From contig CM066740.1 of NCBI GenBank assembly GCA_033961575.1, positions 92,363,117 through 92,427,116 on the forward strand: DNA of 64,000 bases, written 5' to 3'. The notes below the pieces were generated by a model, which did not search any database, was not told the DNA's origin, and was given only the letters and a program-made list of their open reading frames with translations. This document shows positions 1 to 11,124 of the stretch, in pieces. Numbering within the stretch: position 1 is the first letter of the stretch; the number at the start of each line of letters is the position of its first letter. The stretch is from Aselliscus stoliczkanus. Lineage: Eukaryota; Chordata; Mammalia; Chiroptera; Hipposideridae. The translations under genes were made by a program, and so were the position numbers.

Positions 1-1486
1 CTCTGCCAGGCGCCTTCTCGGACGGGAGCGGTGCCAGCAAGGGGCACTGCCCAGAGCCTGGAGGGAAGCGCCACTGAAGGCACTAAAATATAAAACTGCT
101 TTCTGGAGCTGGTCTGCCTCTCGCCCTCATAGTGTCATGGTACTTTTTTATTTGCTATTTAATGTTGTAAAGAAAAAAATGTAAATTATTAGCATGAATT
201 TTATACTATACGGTGCCAATTTTAAGGCAGATATAAGAGCATTTAATCTGTACATGGCATCACCAGAATTACACAATCTGCATTTCCTACTGTATACATC
301 CGTGTACTCCGTGCTCACCAGAACAGCCGAAATGCTGAGCAAAGCGGACTCCTCTGTGGTCGCACCCATGGGGACGTGCCCTCGGCTCACAGCGCACCAG
401 AGGCTCTGCGTGCCCCCAGATTGTCTCTCCTTCTGCATCACCATTTTCAGTGTGAGTGGCTACAGGGAAGTGACATGCCCAGGTGAGGACATGAGAGGGT
501 TCCATCCAGTACCCAGAATTCAGAAGGAAAAGAGAACGTGGGGACAGAGTTGTAGCTTGAAGCAGAAAGGCCAAGAATTTTCCAGATCAGGAGGAAATAC
601 AAACATAGACTTAAGAAGCCAAAGGAACCCCACTATGATTTTTAAAGGGACGAAAGAAGAAAGGTGTGTAGTAAAGCCGCAGAACTCTGAAGGCAAAGGC
701 CCTGGAAGCCCTGAGGGCAGGAGAGGTGACGATCACGGAGGCCACAATGACGGCAGAGGCTAGAAGACCGAGCATGCCATCTCGGTGCCTTGAGGGTGAG
801 AGTGGCAGTCTAGAATTACACATACACAAATGGAAATTCCAGTCAAGAACGGAGGCAAGAGAGGGGCAATTTCAGACCAAAGCTGGGGTGGTGCCCCTGA
901 AATGCCTTCACTAAGGAACCGGTAAAGGGTGCCTTTCCTGAGGAAGACAGCAGCCCACCGTCCGAGATGGGAGGAGCAGCGAAGTGCAAGGGAGGCAGCC
1001 AAATGCACTAAATGTAACAGACACTGCACGACGAGCACGACAGTGTCCCTCCAACGGGGCTGAGAGAGAGACGAGCTTAAACGTGTGTCAGGGACCTGAG
1101 TCAGGAAGGTCGGGTCAAAGCGCCCGGAGACGCGGCGTCGTGGAGACGCTTTAGACTTTCATAATCTAAGGATGCACGCCACGCCGAGGGTCATGGGTCA
1201 GAGGATGACAATGGAGTTTTAACCTCCAAAGTGGAGGCGGAAAATAGAGAAGATGCCAGTTGGAAAGAAGAACAGAGATGAAAGCTAACCAATGGCAGGA
1301 CAACTAGACAACGGAATGGGGCGGACACAGTTCGCGGCGGGCCGGCAAACACGCAGACGGCACTGAAGGTGCCCATAAGAACTAAAATCCGGTTGCATGT
1401 CATGTGGAGAGATTCTGATGCACGGAAACATCAGAAGGCATGTGAGTATATAAATACGTTCTGACATCAGACAAAATGGATGCTTA

Positions 1487-1587
1487 CTTTTTTGAGGGCA
1501 GTGTCGCCGGCCGTCCCATGCGGGGCCCGAACCGCGGCCGCCGGCGTCGCAGGCCGGCGCCCAACCCCCGCGCGCCTCGGCGGCCCG
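1487..1587 (-). mobile_element. tRNA-derived SINE, GC-enriched copy
   Basis: The stretch aligns along its full length with the reverse strand of the SINE seen elsewhere in the window: T-run, GAGGGCAGTGTC, then the B-box and A-box regions. Many positions that are A or T in the other copies are G or C here, and it carries many CpGs. No clear target-site duplication was found. It sits at the left edge of the CpG island, so the GC shift fits local GC-biased conversion. Confidence 0.75.
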
Positions 1588-1689
1588 ACGACAGAGTTTG
1601 AAGCCACGAGCGTTACCGACGCTGGTTCCTTTCAGGGACACGCGTGTCACGTAGAAAAGCTGGCCGCGTGACTCCCGTCGCAGCTGCGG

Positions 1690-2020
1690 GTTAGCGTGCG
1701 CCTCCGCAGCGCCCTCGGCCAGGGATTTCTCTTTAACTGGAAACGTGTCAGATGTCTGGGACTTACGGACCGGCTCCAAGGAACGGCAGCGGAACACGCG
1801 TCCGAGCGCGTCAGGCGGCGTCCCCCCGCGGCCGGGCCGGGCCCTGGAAGCGAGGCGGCTGCGGGCGCCCCGGAGGCCGCCCCGGGCCCTGCGCTCCGAG
1901 CCTCCGGGGCCCGCGGCTCCGCGCGGCAGGACGCGCCGCCGGAGGCCTGTTGCTTAGCAACCGCGCAGCCCGCGGGCGGGCAGGCCTTGTGACGTAACGC
2001 CGTAATGACGTAGTATGCCA
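1690..2020. promoter_or_regulatory. CpG-island promoter-like element with RFX X-box and CRE-like sites
   Basis: The stretch is very GC- and CpG-rich. At 1949–1961 it contains a perfect palindromic X-box (GTTGCTTAGCAAC), the binding motif of RFX factors. It is followed by two TGACGTA motifs (1990–1996 and 2006–2012) resembling CREB/CREM/ATF sites. RFX and CREM-type sites together are typical of ciliary and spermatogenic promoters, which would suit RNF32's testis expression. No transcription start or first exon can be shown from sequence alone, and the direction is unknown. It could be an alternative RNF32 promoter, an antisense promoter or an enhancer. Confidence 0.5.
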
Positions 2021-2052
2021 CAGCGCAAAGCTTCGCTTACCCGTCGGTTGTG

Positions 2053-3150
2053 ACTGTCACCGCGTAGCCGCCGGTGTCACGTGTAGCCGCCGGTGGTATC
2101 ACGTGTAGCCCCCGGTGTCATGTGTAGCCGCCAGTGTCACGTGTAGCCCCCGGTAGCCGCTGGTGTCACGTGTAGCTGCCGGTGTGACCGAGTAGCCCCC
2201 AGTGTCACGTGTAGCCCCGGTGTGACGTGTAGCCCCCGGTGTTACGTGTAGCCGCCGGTGTGACCGTGTAGCCCCTGGTGTCACGTGTAGCCCCTGGTGT
2301 CACGTGTAGCCCCTGGTGTCAAGTGTAGCCCCGGGTGTCACGTGTAGCCGCCGGTGTCACGTGTAGCCCCCCCTCCCATGTCCCTGTATAGCCGCCAGTG
2401 TCACGTGTAGCGGCCGGTATGTAGCCCCCGGTGTCACGTGTAGCCGCCGGTGTCACGTGTAGCCCCAGTGTCACGTGTAGCCCCCGGTGTCACGTGTAGC
2501 CGCCGGTGTGACATGTAGCCCCCGTGTCACGCGTAGCCGCCGGTGTCACGTGTAGCCGCCGGTGTGAAATCTAGCCCACGTCTTACGTGTAGCCCCCCAC
2601 CCGGGTCCCCGTATAGCCGCCAGTGTCACGTGTAGCCGCCGGTGTGACATGTAGCCCCCGTGTCACGTGTAGCCCCCGGTGTCACGTGTAGCCCCAGTGT
2701 CACGCGTAGCCGCCGGTGTCACGTGTAGCCGCCGGTGTGACATGTAGCCCCCGTGTCACGTGTAGCCCCCCTCCCGTGTCACCGTATAGCCGCCAGTGTC
2801 ACGTGTAGCCGCCGGTGTGACATGTAGCCCCCGTGTCACGCGTAGCCGCCGGTGTCACGTGTAGCCGCCGGTGTGACATGTAGCCCCCGTGTCACGTGTA
2901 GCCCCCCTCCCGTGTCACTGTATAGCCGCCAGTGTCACGTGTAGCGGCCGGTATGTAGCCCCCGGTGTCACGCGTAGCCGCCGGTGTCACGTGTAGCCGC
3001 CAGTGTGACATGTAGCCCCCGTGTCACGTGTAGCCCCCCTCCCGTGTCACCGTATAGCCGCCAGTGTCACGTGTAGCCGCCGGTGTGACATGTAGCCCCC
3101 GTGTCACGTGTAGCCGCCGGTGTCACGTGTCGCCCCGGCGTCACGTGTAG
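2053..3150. repeat. Minisatellite of ~18–20-bp units rich in CACGTG
   Basis: About 1.1 kb of tandem units of the form GTGTCACGTGTAGCCGCCG and variants (CCCCC for CCGCC, GACATG for CACGTG). A hand count gives about 30 intact CACGTG palindromes plus many one-base variants. Higher-order structure is visible: a block with a CCCCTCCC insertion and a GTATAGCCGCCAG unit recurs near 2370, 2594, 2769, 2904 and 3034. There are no unique spacers and no coding potential. Copy number is likely variable between alleles and hard to assemble. Confidence 0.95.
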
Positions 3151-3169
3151 CGATACGCCCCCACAGCGG

Positions 3170-3590
3170 TAACAGCAGCCAGGATGAACGCCAGGCCGCT
3201 GGAGGGTGTGTTCACCGCACTAAGCCTCTCGGCTCGGGCGCCCTCCCGACCTCACGGGAAAGCTCGCCGCGCCCGGGCTCCGGTCGCGCCCCGCCACCCG
3301 GTGCCCTTCCTGCTGCTCGCGCAGGCGGCGCGGGGACCCCGCCCGCGGGCGCCTGAGACCCGCCGCGCAGCCCGACTCCACGGGGCGGGACGCGGCCCTC
3401 GGGCCCGTCCCGGGGAACAGGGCTTCGCCTCGCCCCGCCGCCCGCCAGAGGGACGCGGCCCCACGCGGGCGGCCGGGCGCCCCCGCCACGCGCCCCCACG
3501 GCCGCCACCCCACGCCGCGCCGTCCCGGGGCCTGGCCGGGGGCCGGGGGCCGCACGCCGCGCTGCTGGCGGCGCAAGACGCCCCTGAAAT
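3170..3590. other. CpG-rich block abutting the minisatellite
   Basis: Dense CpG sequence (GCGGGCG, CGCGG and CCCCGCC runs) ends sharply at about 3590, where the sequence turns AT-rich. Long open frames across it on both strands are a by-product of GC richness and have no recognisable domain. It may be the second half of the same intronic CpG island that starts near 1.5 kb. Confidence 0.6.
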
Positions 3591-5146
3591 AGGCTATTCC
3601 ATTGGTGCACTTTCAAATGATATTTTGGACATTTGGGGTTCAATAAAATACATCATTAAACTTAATTCCCCATCTTTCAAAGCTTTTGAATGCATATCCT
3701 GCAAATTTTAAGAGTGCAGGCTTGGCTCAGGTTACGTTCTGCTGGGCAGTGCCAATCCAGAGCGGCTTCCACGGCCCGCATCTTACAGAGTCCTAAAGTG
3801 CATCGTCATCACTCGGAGAGGATCAGACAGCGCGGCAAGGAGCCGTTCATGCTGAGCCCCAGGCCCCAGCTCGTTGCAGCCTCCGGGTTTCCTCAGCAGG
3901 GAACGCCTGTCCTGCTCTGATGATCCAGATCTTTGCAGCTCAGTTGAAATCCATACACGATGCTCTTCCTTCCCGGCCCGCGTGACACTGTCACAGCATC
4001 ACTTACCCATCCAGGCATTTCTGCTAATGTTCCTGAAAAAACCACGCAGGACTTACGGGAAAATGGGCAAACCATCTGAAACCTGGACACCTGCTACCGA
4101 AACACTAACAAAAACAATGACTGTCTTCATAAACTCTACTCAAGTTGAAGACATGTTGAATTTCTAATAAATCAATAACCATAGGACTTTACTTTTTAAA
4201 AAATGATAGCATCTTGACGGAAGGGCATATACACAAGGCTTGATGGTTCCTCATTTTGAAGATTAAAACTCACAGAGATGAGGGAGGAGCACACTGTAAA
4301 TATTTCCAAATTAGGACACCGGTCCAAACTGAGAGCAGAGGAGGCTCAAGGGCGCTGTTGTGCCGCTTTGCCGCTCGCAGCCGTTACCTTGTGATGGCAC
4401 AACAGCGAGCCTGCTGGGGTAGCCGCCCGTCAGCCCATGGGCCACATCTTCCAGGCACGTGCCGCCTGACCAGTCTCACCGGTCCACACACTGGGGAGCA
4501 GGGGTCGGAGGTCAGTCTGCTCCATCCCGGCAACTCTGGTTTCCTGCCAGCAGGAGGCGACAGTCCGCCCTGCCACAACCAGCCAACAACGTGCAACTAA
4601 AAGGCATCCGTCCTAAGATCACTGCGCCTTTCTAAATCTTTTTGTATCGAAAGTATAGTACTTCATAGAAAGAACTGAGCTTCGGGGAGTATATTTAAGG
4701 ACACCTTCGAAGCAAACTTTTTAGAAGTTTGAGATGAAATGTAATGTGCTGCCCCCATATTTATGGGAGCAGTGAAAACAACGTTAAGTCCTGAAGATCT
4801 GCCCTGCAGTGAACCGACTGCATCGGCCTATGCAGAGGTTTCCCAGTCCTTAGGCAGTGGGAGGTTTCAAACTATGATTTTATAGCTCGGTGAGGAAAGC
4901 AGGCTGGATAACTAGTTTAAAGAGGGTGGATTTCCCGTTTTTAATGGTCACACTGCAAGGATAATTCCCTCTGTGGCCACAGTGGGAGGACGCCGGCAAG
5001 CAGACACGACCAGCTCCCATCACCCGGCCACCGCAACAGCTGTCCTCCTTTTGTAAAATTCTAACTCCTTTCTCCTCCCAACTTTTAGCTTCACTGTATT
5101 CCTGGCTGACAACCAGGTGAACCTTTCTGGCGACCTCTTGGCATGA

Positions 5147-5671
<525 letters not shown>

Positions 5672-5812
5672 TGAGTTACTCCCCGGCGGGCACCTGCCAG
5701 CCCCCCGCACCTGTGTGACCAGGGTGACCTTAGCAGTGAGCCGTCCTCGCGGCCACCGGATCCAGGCCTCCAGGTTTACAGTTCTCTCTTCACCCTGGGA
5801 ATGTCCTCCTAG

Positions 5813-6106
<294 letters not shown>

Positions 6107-6317
6107 ACTCGTGGTCAGGACACATTATCGTTTGGGGGACGCCCAGCTTAAGTGAGGATGACTTGTGGGCGGTTGGGGTTACCCTGTTCTCTCAGTCGTG
6201 CAGGGGAAGCCCAGCTATGCTGGCAAAGCAGACAGCCCATCCAGTTTTCCTCTTTATAGTCTATAAAAAAAAAAATTCAAATTCATGATTTTAATCAGCT
6301 CAAAGAAGTGAGGAAAG

Positions 6318-6323
6318 AATAAA
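6318..6323 (+). terminator. RNF32: RNF32 polyadenylation signal
   Basis: AATAAA lies 212 nt after the RNF32 stop, followed by a GT/T-rich stretch (TTTTGGTTTCAGAGGTTCTG) suitable as a downstream element. It gives a short 3' UTR. Confidence 0.7.
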
Positions 6324-6344
6324 ATTTTGGTTTCAGAGGTTCTG

Positions 6345-9300
6345 TAACTTACTGCCTTGCTGTGCTTCATGGCCCAGTCAGGATTGCTCAGAGCAGTGAA
6401 TCACTCCCTTCCACACCTGATTAGCGGGCCTATTTCCACGCAGTTCTGATTGGCAGGAGTGGGCCTGCCAGGCCGGTCCCAGCACCGTGTCCCAGGCTCG
6501 GCCAAAGGCATGGGGCCACACACAGCTCATGTCTGACCAGCACGCCGGTCACGTGAAAGCACTCTTCAAACGAGGCAGCGGAGAGACCAGAGGACCTGTG
6601 ACTTCACTCTGCAGCCGACAAGGACGGCTGTGCGCGCTTCCCAGGGGCCATGGAGACCTGCAGCCTCGTGGTGCGGCCACCGCAGGCCACATCCCTGATG
6701 CTCAGGGCCACCTGAGCAGCAAGTTCTTTGAATAGTCCCCCAAAGTAAAAGACATCACATCGCACAGCCTCTCAGGAACTGGGAAACCCCTTCCTCCGGT
6801 TCTCAGCCCCCACTGGACTCCCCGCCTCCCCACATCCTAACCCGGAGGACCCCTGTTTCGCTTCGGTCCTCAGACACCGCGGACGTTGGCTGCTGCCTCC
6901 TGTGAACCCTGCTTCTTTAGCACATTCAGAAGGTCTGATGCCAAAGTCGTGTCTGAAAATGACTGGGGTTTTTGTCTAAATTTCCTGTGTGGTTACATCT
7001 GAATTTCAAAAGCGTTTTCCTAATTCAATTACACAGAATGGGAAATAACATCACTTCTTTTGAAAGCTAGCTCCTTGCTCTGCCCCGTCAAGGCATATGG
7101 ACCAATCACTTAGTTTTGAAATTTTGTAATCCACTTTTCCGTTTTTGCCATGTCTACTGATTTTAATTACGTTTTTGCAGTGCAACAAGTAATTTGCATG
7201 ACACTATTTTTGCTTCCGTGGCATTTGTAATCACGAATCTTACCCGAACAATTCTCACAACCCAAAAAAGGGTCTTTGTATTTGTTCTTTCAGATTCCAA
7301 AGTCACGTTTTTCAAACTGAAGTTTACCATCCACTAGGTCCAGAAGTGACTTAGGGGCTTCTGTCTAGAATTTTAAAAAGTAACAACAGAGCACAACAGA
7401 AATTGCCAGCATACATCACATAGTAAGAGTAGGTACTGCTTTGTTAAATGTTGGTTTATATGGATCCAAGTGTGCTGCAGGCCGAGTTACAATGCAGAGT
7501 GTGTCTTCCTGCGGCCAAAGAGCCTGAAAGCCACTGGCTGGTGTAAAAACGCCTGCCCGTCAGGGAGCAGCCAGAGGCTGGTGCCACGTCGTCCTCCGGG
7601 AACCCGGGGTGAAGCGGCCTGGACACCGTTAGGTGGTCCGGGCCTTCTAGGAAGAGATTACAGGAACCAAATCCAAATAATTCAAACAACTAAACAACAT
7701 ACAGAATTCTAATTACTACTGCTACATTTCTGTCATGTGACAAGAAATCGATCTACCAGTAACTCCACAGCAAAAGAAAAAATACCCACTTCCTCAATTC
7801 CACATGGCACCAGAATAATTATTGCCGTTTATAAAACTGAAACAGAAGTAACCTAATAGGCCCTTAGATGTGACTGTATTTAAAATGTTTTTAAAACCAT
7901 ACATTTGAGTGCCTGTAAACCAAAATATGAACTCACTTTTGTAAAACTTTAATTTCTAAGCCATTTAAAAAGTCACAGTGAAAGTATCTCATAGAAACAA
8001 GACTATCTGTAAACAAAACACTGTAAACAAACATTTTTAAAGTAACATCAAACTAGACTTTTTGAAGTTTAAAAAGTCAGCGCTGCATGTGTGCTCATAG
8101 TTTTTTAATGACTGTTAAGAATTCTGCCTTTATGCATTAGGGGCTCTGCTAACTACGAAGAAAGCCACGTAGGGCTTCGCAGCGAAAGCCCATGCTGCTG
8201 GCAGACTCGGGCTCAGGGGTCCATCCTCATCCACTGACCCCGTCAATGTGATAGAGCTCACACTCGTGTGTGTAAAATGTTCACAGATGGGCCAGCCGAG
8301 TGGCGCACTGGTTAAAAGCTGGTTTTGGGATGCCAGCGGCCCCGGTTCGGATCCCACATGAGGGCCAGTGACACTGCCCTCTACAGCTAACAACAGCTCC
8401 ACCTGGAGCTGGGCTGTGCGAGCCCCGGTGATGGTGTGGGCTGCAGCCCCTGCTGCAGTGGGCTGCCATAGGCTACAGTGAGTGGCCGGCAGCCAGCGTG
8501 AGCTGCCAATAGCCGCGGTGAGTGACATCCAGAGGCCAGCGACCGATCTGCCTCACCCGGGAAGAGCGCAATGACGATACCAACAGTGAAGCAACGTCCT
8601 CCGCAACTAAACTGAAGAACAAAAAGACGGCAACTTGTCTGTTCCCCTTCCCCGATTCCCCAACACTGTTCCCCTCTGCCAATTCCCCAATAAAATCTTT
8701 AAAAGAAAAAAAAAAAAATGTTCACAGAAAGTTTCCTGTTTGGAGGTCTATTTTAAATAGAATTCACACAAAACTAAGTAAAGATTAAATCTAGAAATAC
8801 CTTGAAAAAACAGTAAAAATCATTACCAACGTTATACTCTAAATTTGATGATTTGAAAATAACTTATTTCAATATTGCAGAACCAATTAATGGCGGGCTC
8901 CGGCCAGGTCCCCTTCAGAAACTGATGCCAGTGCCAAGCTGGGGTGGAGGGCGCCAGGGCCAGTGGTAGGGGTGCCACGGGCACTCCCCCGGCCCCACCT
9001 CGGCGCTGTGCCCTCACCAGCCACGTCTGCAGCAAAGGAGATCCGAAAGGCGCCTGTCCTTCCCCGGTGTCCAGGGTCAGGCCTAATGCCGCCCACTCGT
9101 GTCACAGGCCCCCGCAGCTGGCCCGGTGTGTGCCCACGGATACACCTGCATGCAGGACGAGCCCCTCCCTCCCGGGAAGCTGCCTGAGTGTGTGACCGGG
9201 ACACGCGCTGTTGACACAGCCCGAGTGGCTGTAACCGCAGGAGCCCGTGTGTAACGACGTGTATTTGAGACCCCAGGTTCACGCCGTCCTACCACGTGAC

Positions 9301-9437
9301 GGGCGTCCTCTATCTCAACAGCGACCAAGACAATGAGCCTTGGGAGCTGATAATACACATTACCGCCTACTAATCCAAGGCCTCAGGTCCTCAGACAGAA
9401 ACTTCCAATAAACAGAGTTGATACAGACATTGAAAAG
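6345..9437. other. Intergenic region between convergent RNF32 and LMBR1
   Basis: No exon was found. Apart from the composite SINE at 8288–8714 the sequence appears unique: AT-rich around 6940–8120, GC-richer at 6400–6900 and 8930–9330. The left boundary is the RNF32 poly(A) signal and the right boundary is a candidate LMBR1 poly(A) signal, so either could shift if longer 3' UTRs are used. Confidence 0.5.
8288..8714 (+). mobile_element. Long composite tRNA-derived SINE (T+ type) with 14-bp target-site duplication
   Basis: The head matches the short SINE of this window: A-box region GAGTGGCGCACTGG and B-box GGTTCGGATCC. Instead of ending after GCCCTC it continues for about 300 bp, with imperfect internal repeats of GCTGCCATAG/CAGTGAGTG type. 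It ends in AATAAA (8689–8694), TCTTT (8696–8700) and an A-run, the poly(A)-signal plus pol III terminator arrangement of T+ class SINEs. A perfect 14-bp duplication (AAAATGTTCACAGA) flanks it at 8274–8287 and 8715–8728, indicating a fairly recent insertion. Confidence 0.85.
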
Positions 9438-11038
9438 TTTAATATTTTACTCAAAAAGGTTCAGACGTCTTACAAATACCCAGGAATGCTTCCTCTGGAC
9501 GTGCCCTGAAATCGGGGTCACTTGAAAGTGATATTCTTTTATTTGAAGAAGTGCCCTCCCTGCCCTCCGACCTGGTGTGCCCACAGCCCGGACGGCAAGC
9601 GAGTCTCAGGGAGACGCGAAGCTGGCAGCTGACACGTGACGAGGCGTGGTGCCCGTGAGCCCGACAGCAGCCGGCTTTACTGGGCTCTCAGTGTGCGTAC
9701 CCAACGCTGGGACAGTCACCAACACGAGGACTAGTGGCATTTACCGGGTGTTAGAACAATCATAAAATGTTCTTTTTTAAAAACTAAGCTGCATTTTAAC
9801 ATGAGAAGCCCCAAAGGAAATGCAGAGGTATAAAGGACACGTATATTCACTGGAGCTTACAAATAGACCCATTTTTCCTATTATTTTGGCTCCAAATGGA
9901 AATTGTGGACGTCAAGTAATGCAGCCCCTTTTTCACAAATATCTCCTGCCCACAAAGGCTTTAAATTCAACAATTTGAGAAAAGCGTTTCTCTCTTGTCT
10001 GAACAGACTATCAATTGCCACACACGTGGTTCACATGACACACTGCATGTGACGGTGCCTGTGACATGTGTCCACAGAGAGGGCATGACTACGAATCCCA
10101 TGCAAAGGGCCCATCTCGTGTCCGTGGGCACAGGTTTCAGGACTCTGCCCCAGTGGGTGTTACCCTTCCAGTTTGTATTCAGTGGACTTAGGGTCAAGGA
10201 ACCAATTTGACAAGTGAATGATCGCTGCCAAACGATTCTTGCACCAGGAATGCTGGTGCTGTGTGTCTGGGTGTTAAACTGGTGACCTTCATGGCTCGGA
10301 GGGTCAAACTGGCATATACAAAAGTGGCCACAGCTGCAGAATGCGGCGGGAGAAGGGCTGCACCACCGAGCGTGTGCGGCCTCAGTGGGGACGCAGGGGC
10401 AGAAGGAACTGGGGGTTCTGAAAAAGGCTTAGAGCCGCGAGTGCCGGCGCCTGCTCCCGAGTCGGCGCGGGCGGCTCGCAGCGCGGCGCCTGCTCCGACC
10501 ACCGCGGCCCACACTGCACAACCAGGCGTTCCCGGGCGCTCCACCCAGGCGCAGGCTTCAGAGGAACTTTCTGTCTTCCCGTGACTCGAAGTCCACTCAG
10601 CATGGCTCCCCAACACAGATCAGAACTACGCCTTGTGCTCTCCTTTAAGCAAAAACATCACCTGTGACCCTTGCAGCTCGAACACCCCTCCAATGAGAAT
10701 GGCAACGAGTGTCACTCCGCAGCGCCCCGCCGCGTCCCAGCACCAAGGGCGCCTCTCACGCAGGCTTCCAGGTTCAGAGCAGCATCGGCTGTGGCTTCCA
10801 GGGAACCCTCAGAGCCCGAAGCCGGCCTTTCTGGAGTCCCCACGGGGTGACTACCGACTGGCAGCACCAAACGTGCTCAGAGGAGCGTCTGCCTGAAGGC
10901 GCCCACATGCGGCTGGACAGCACAGAGCCGGCGCCAGCCGAGCGCTCGGGAGACTCTGGGACAAGGACGGCGACAGACCAGGCCGACTGTGGCCTGGCTG
11001 CCGGGGGCCAGGGGCCCGGCTGCAGACGGTGGCTGGCC
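9438..11038 (-). other. LMBR1: Probable LMBR1 3' UTR
   Basis: The region directly follows the LMBR1 stop codon on the minus strand. Candidate poly(A) signals on that strand are ATTAAA (complement of 9438–9443) and AATAAA (complement of 9538–9543). The true end cannot be settled by eye. A GC-rich patch occurs at about 10380–10560. Confidence 0.45.
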
Positions 11039-11124
11039 TCACAGGGCTTTCTGGTGCCCGTTCGCAGAAGGCCTGGTTGTCCCCGGGTCCCCTGATGTAT
11101 CTGATAAGTGCAGCTTATGAAGCC
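11039..11124 (-). CDS. LMBR1: LMBR1 exon 17 (C-terminus and stop)
   Basis: The acceptor CCCTGCAG precedes 11124; the exon opens with the last two bases of Gly463. It encodes the hydrophilic tail LHKLHLSDTSGDPGTTRPSA followed by NGHQKAL and TGA (complement of 11039–11041). The tail is about 28 residues and presumably cytosolic. The NGHQKAL terminus agrees with the mammalian protein; the middle is more variable. Confidence 0.95.

Noticed and set aside
1696..1997. Overlapping open frames in several registers in the CpG island
   Set aside because: GC-rich sequence lacks stops in all frames; peptides are Ala/Pro/Arg-rich with no domain and no splice context.
2053..3150. Short direct repeats suggestive of a CRISPR-like array
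   Set aside because: Units are contiguous variants of each other with no unique spacers, in a vertebrate intron; it is a minisatellite.
3184..3711. 175-residue open frame in the second CpG-rich block
   Set aside because: Low-complexity Arg/Pro/Ala composition, with equally long frames on the opposite strand.
6718..6735. Peptide SKFFE resembling the RNF32 segment before FTEIS
   Set aside because: It lies after the RNF32 stop, is followed by a stop codon and has no donor site; chance match.
8288..8360. tRNA-like gene (A and B boxes)
   Set aside because: The same head recurs in a dozen SINE copies with A tails and target duplications; not a functional tRNA.
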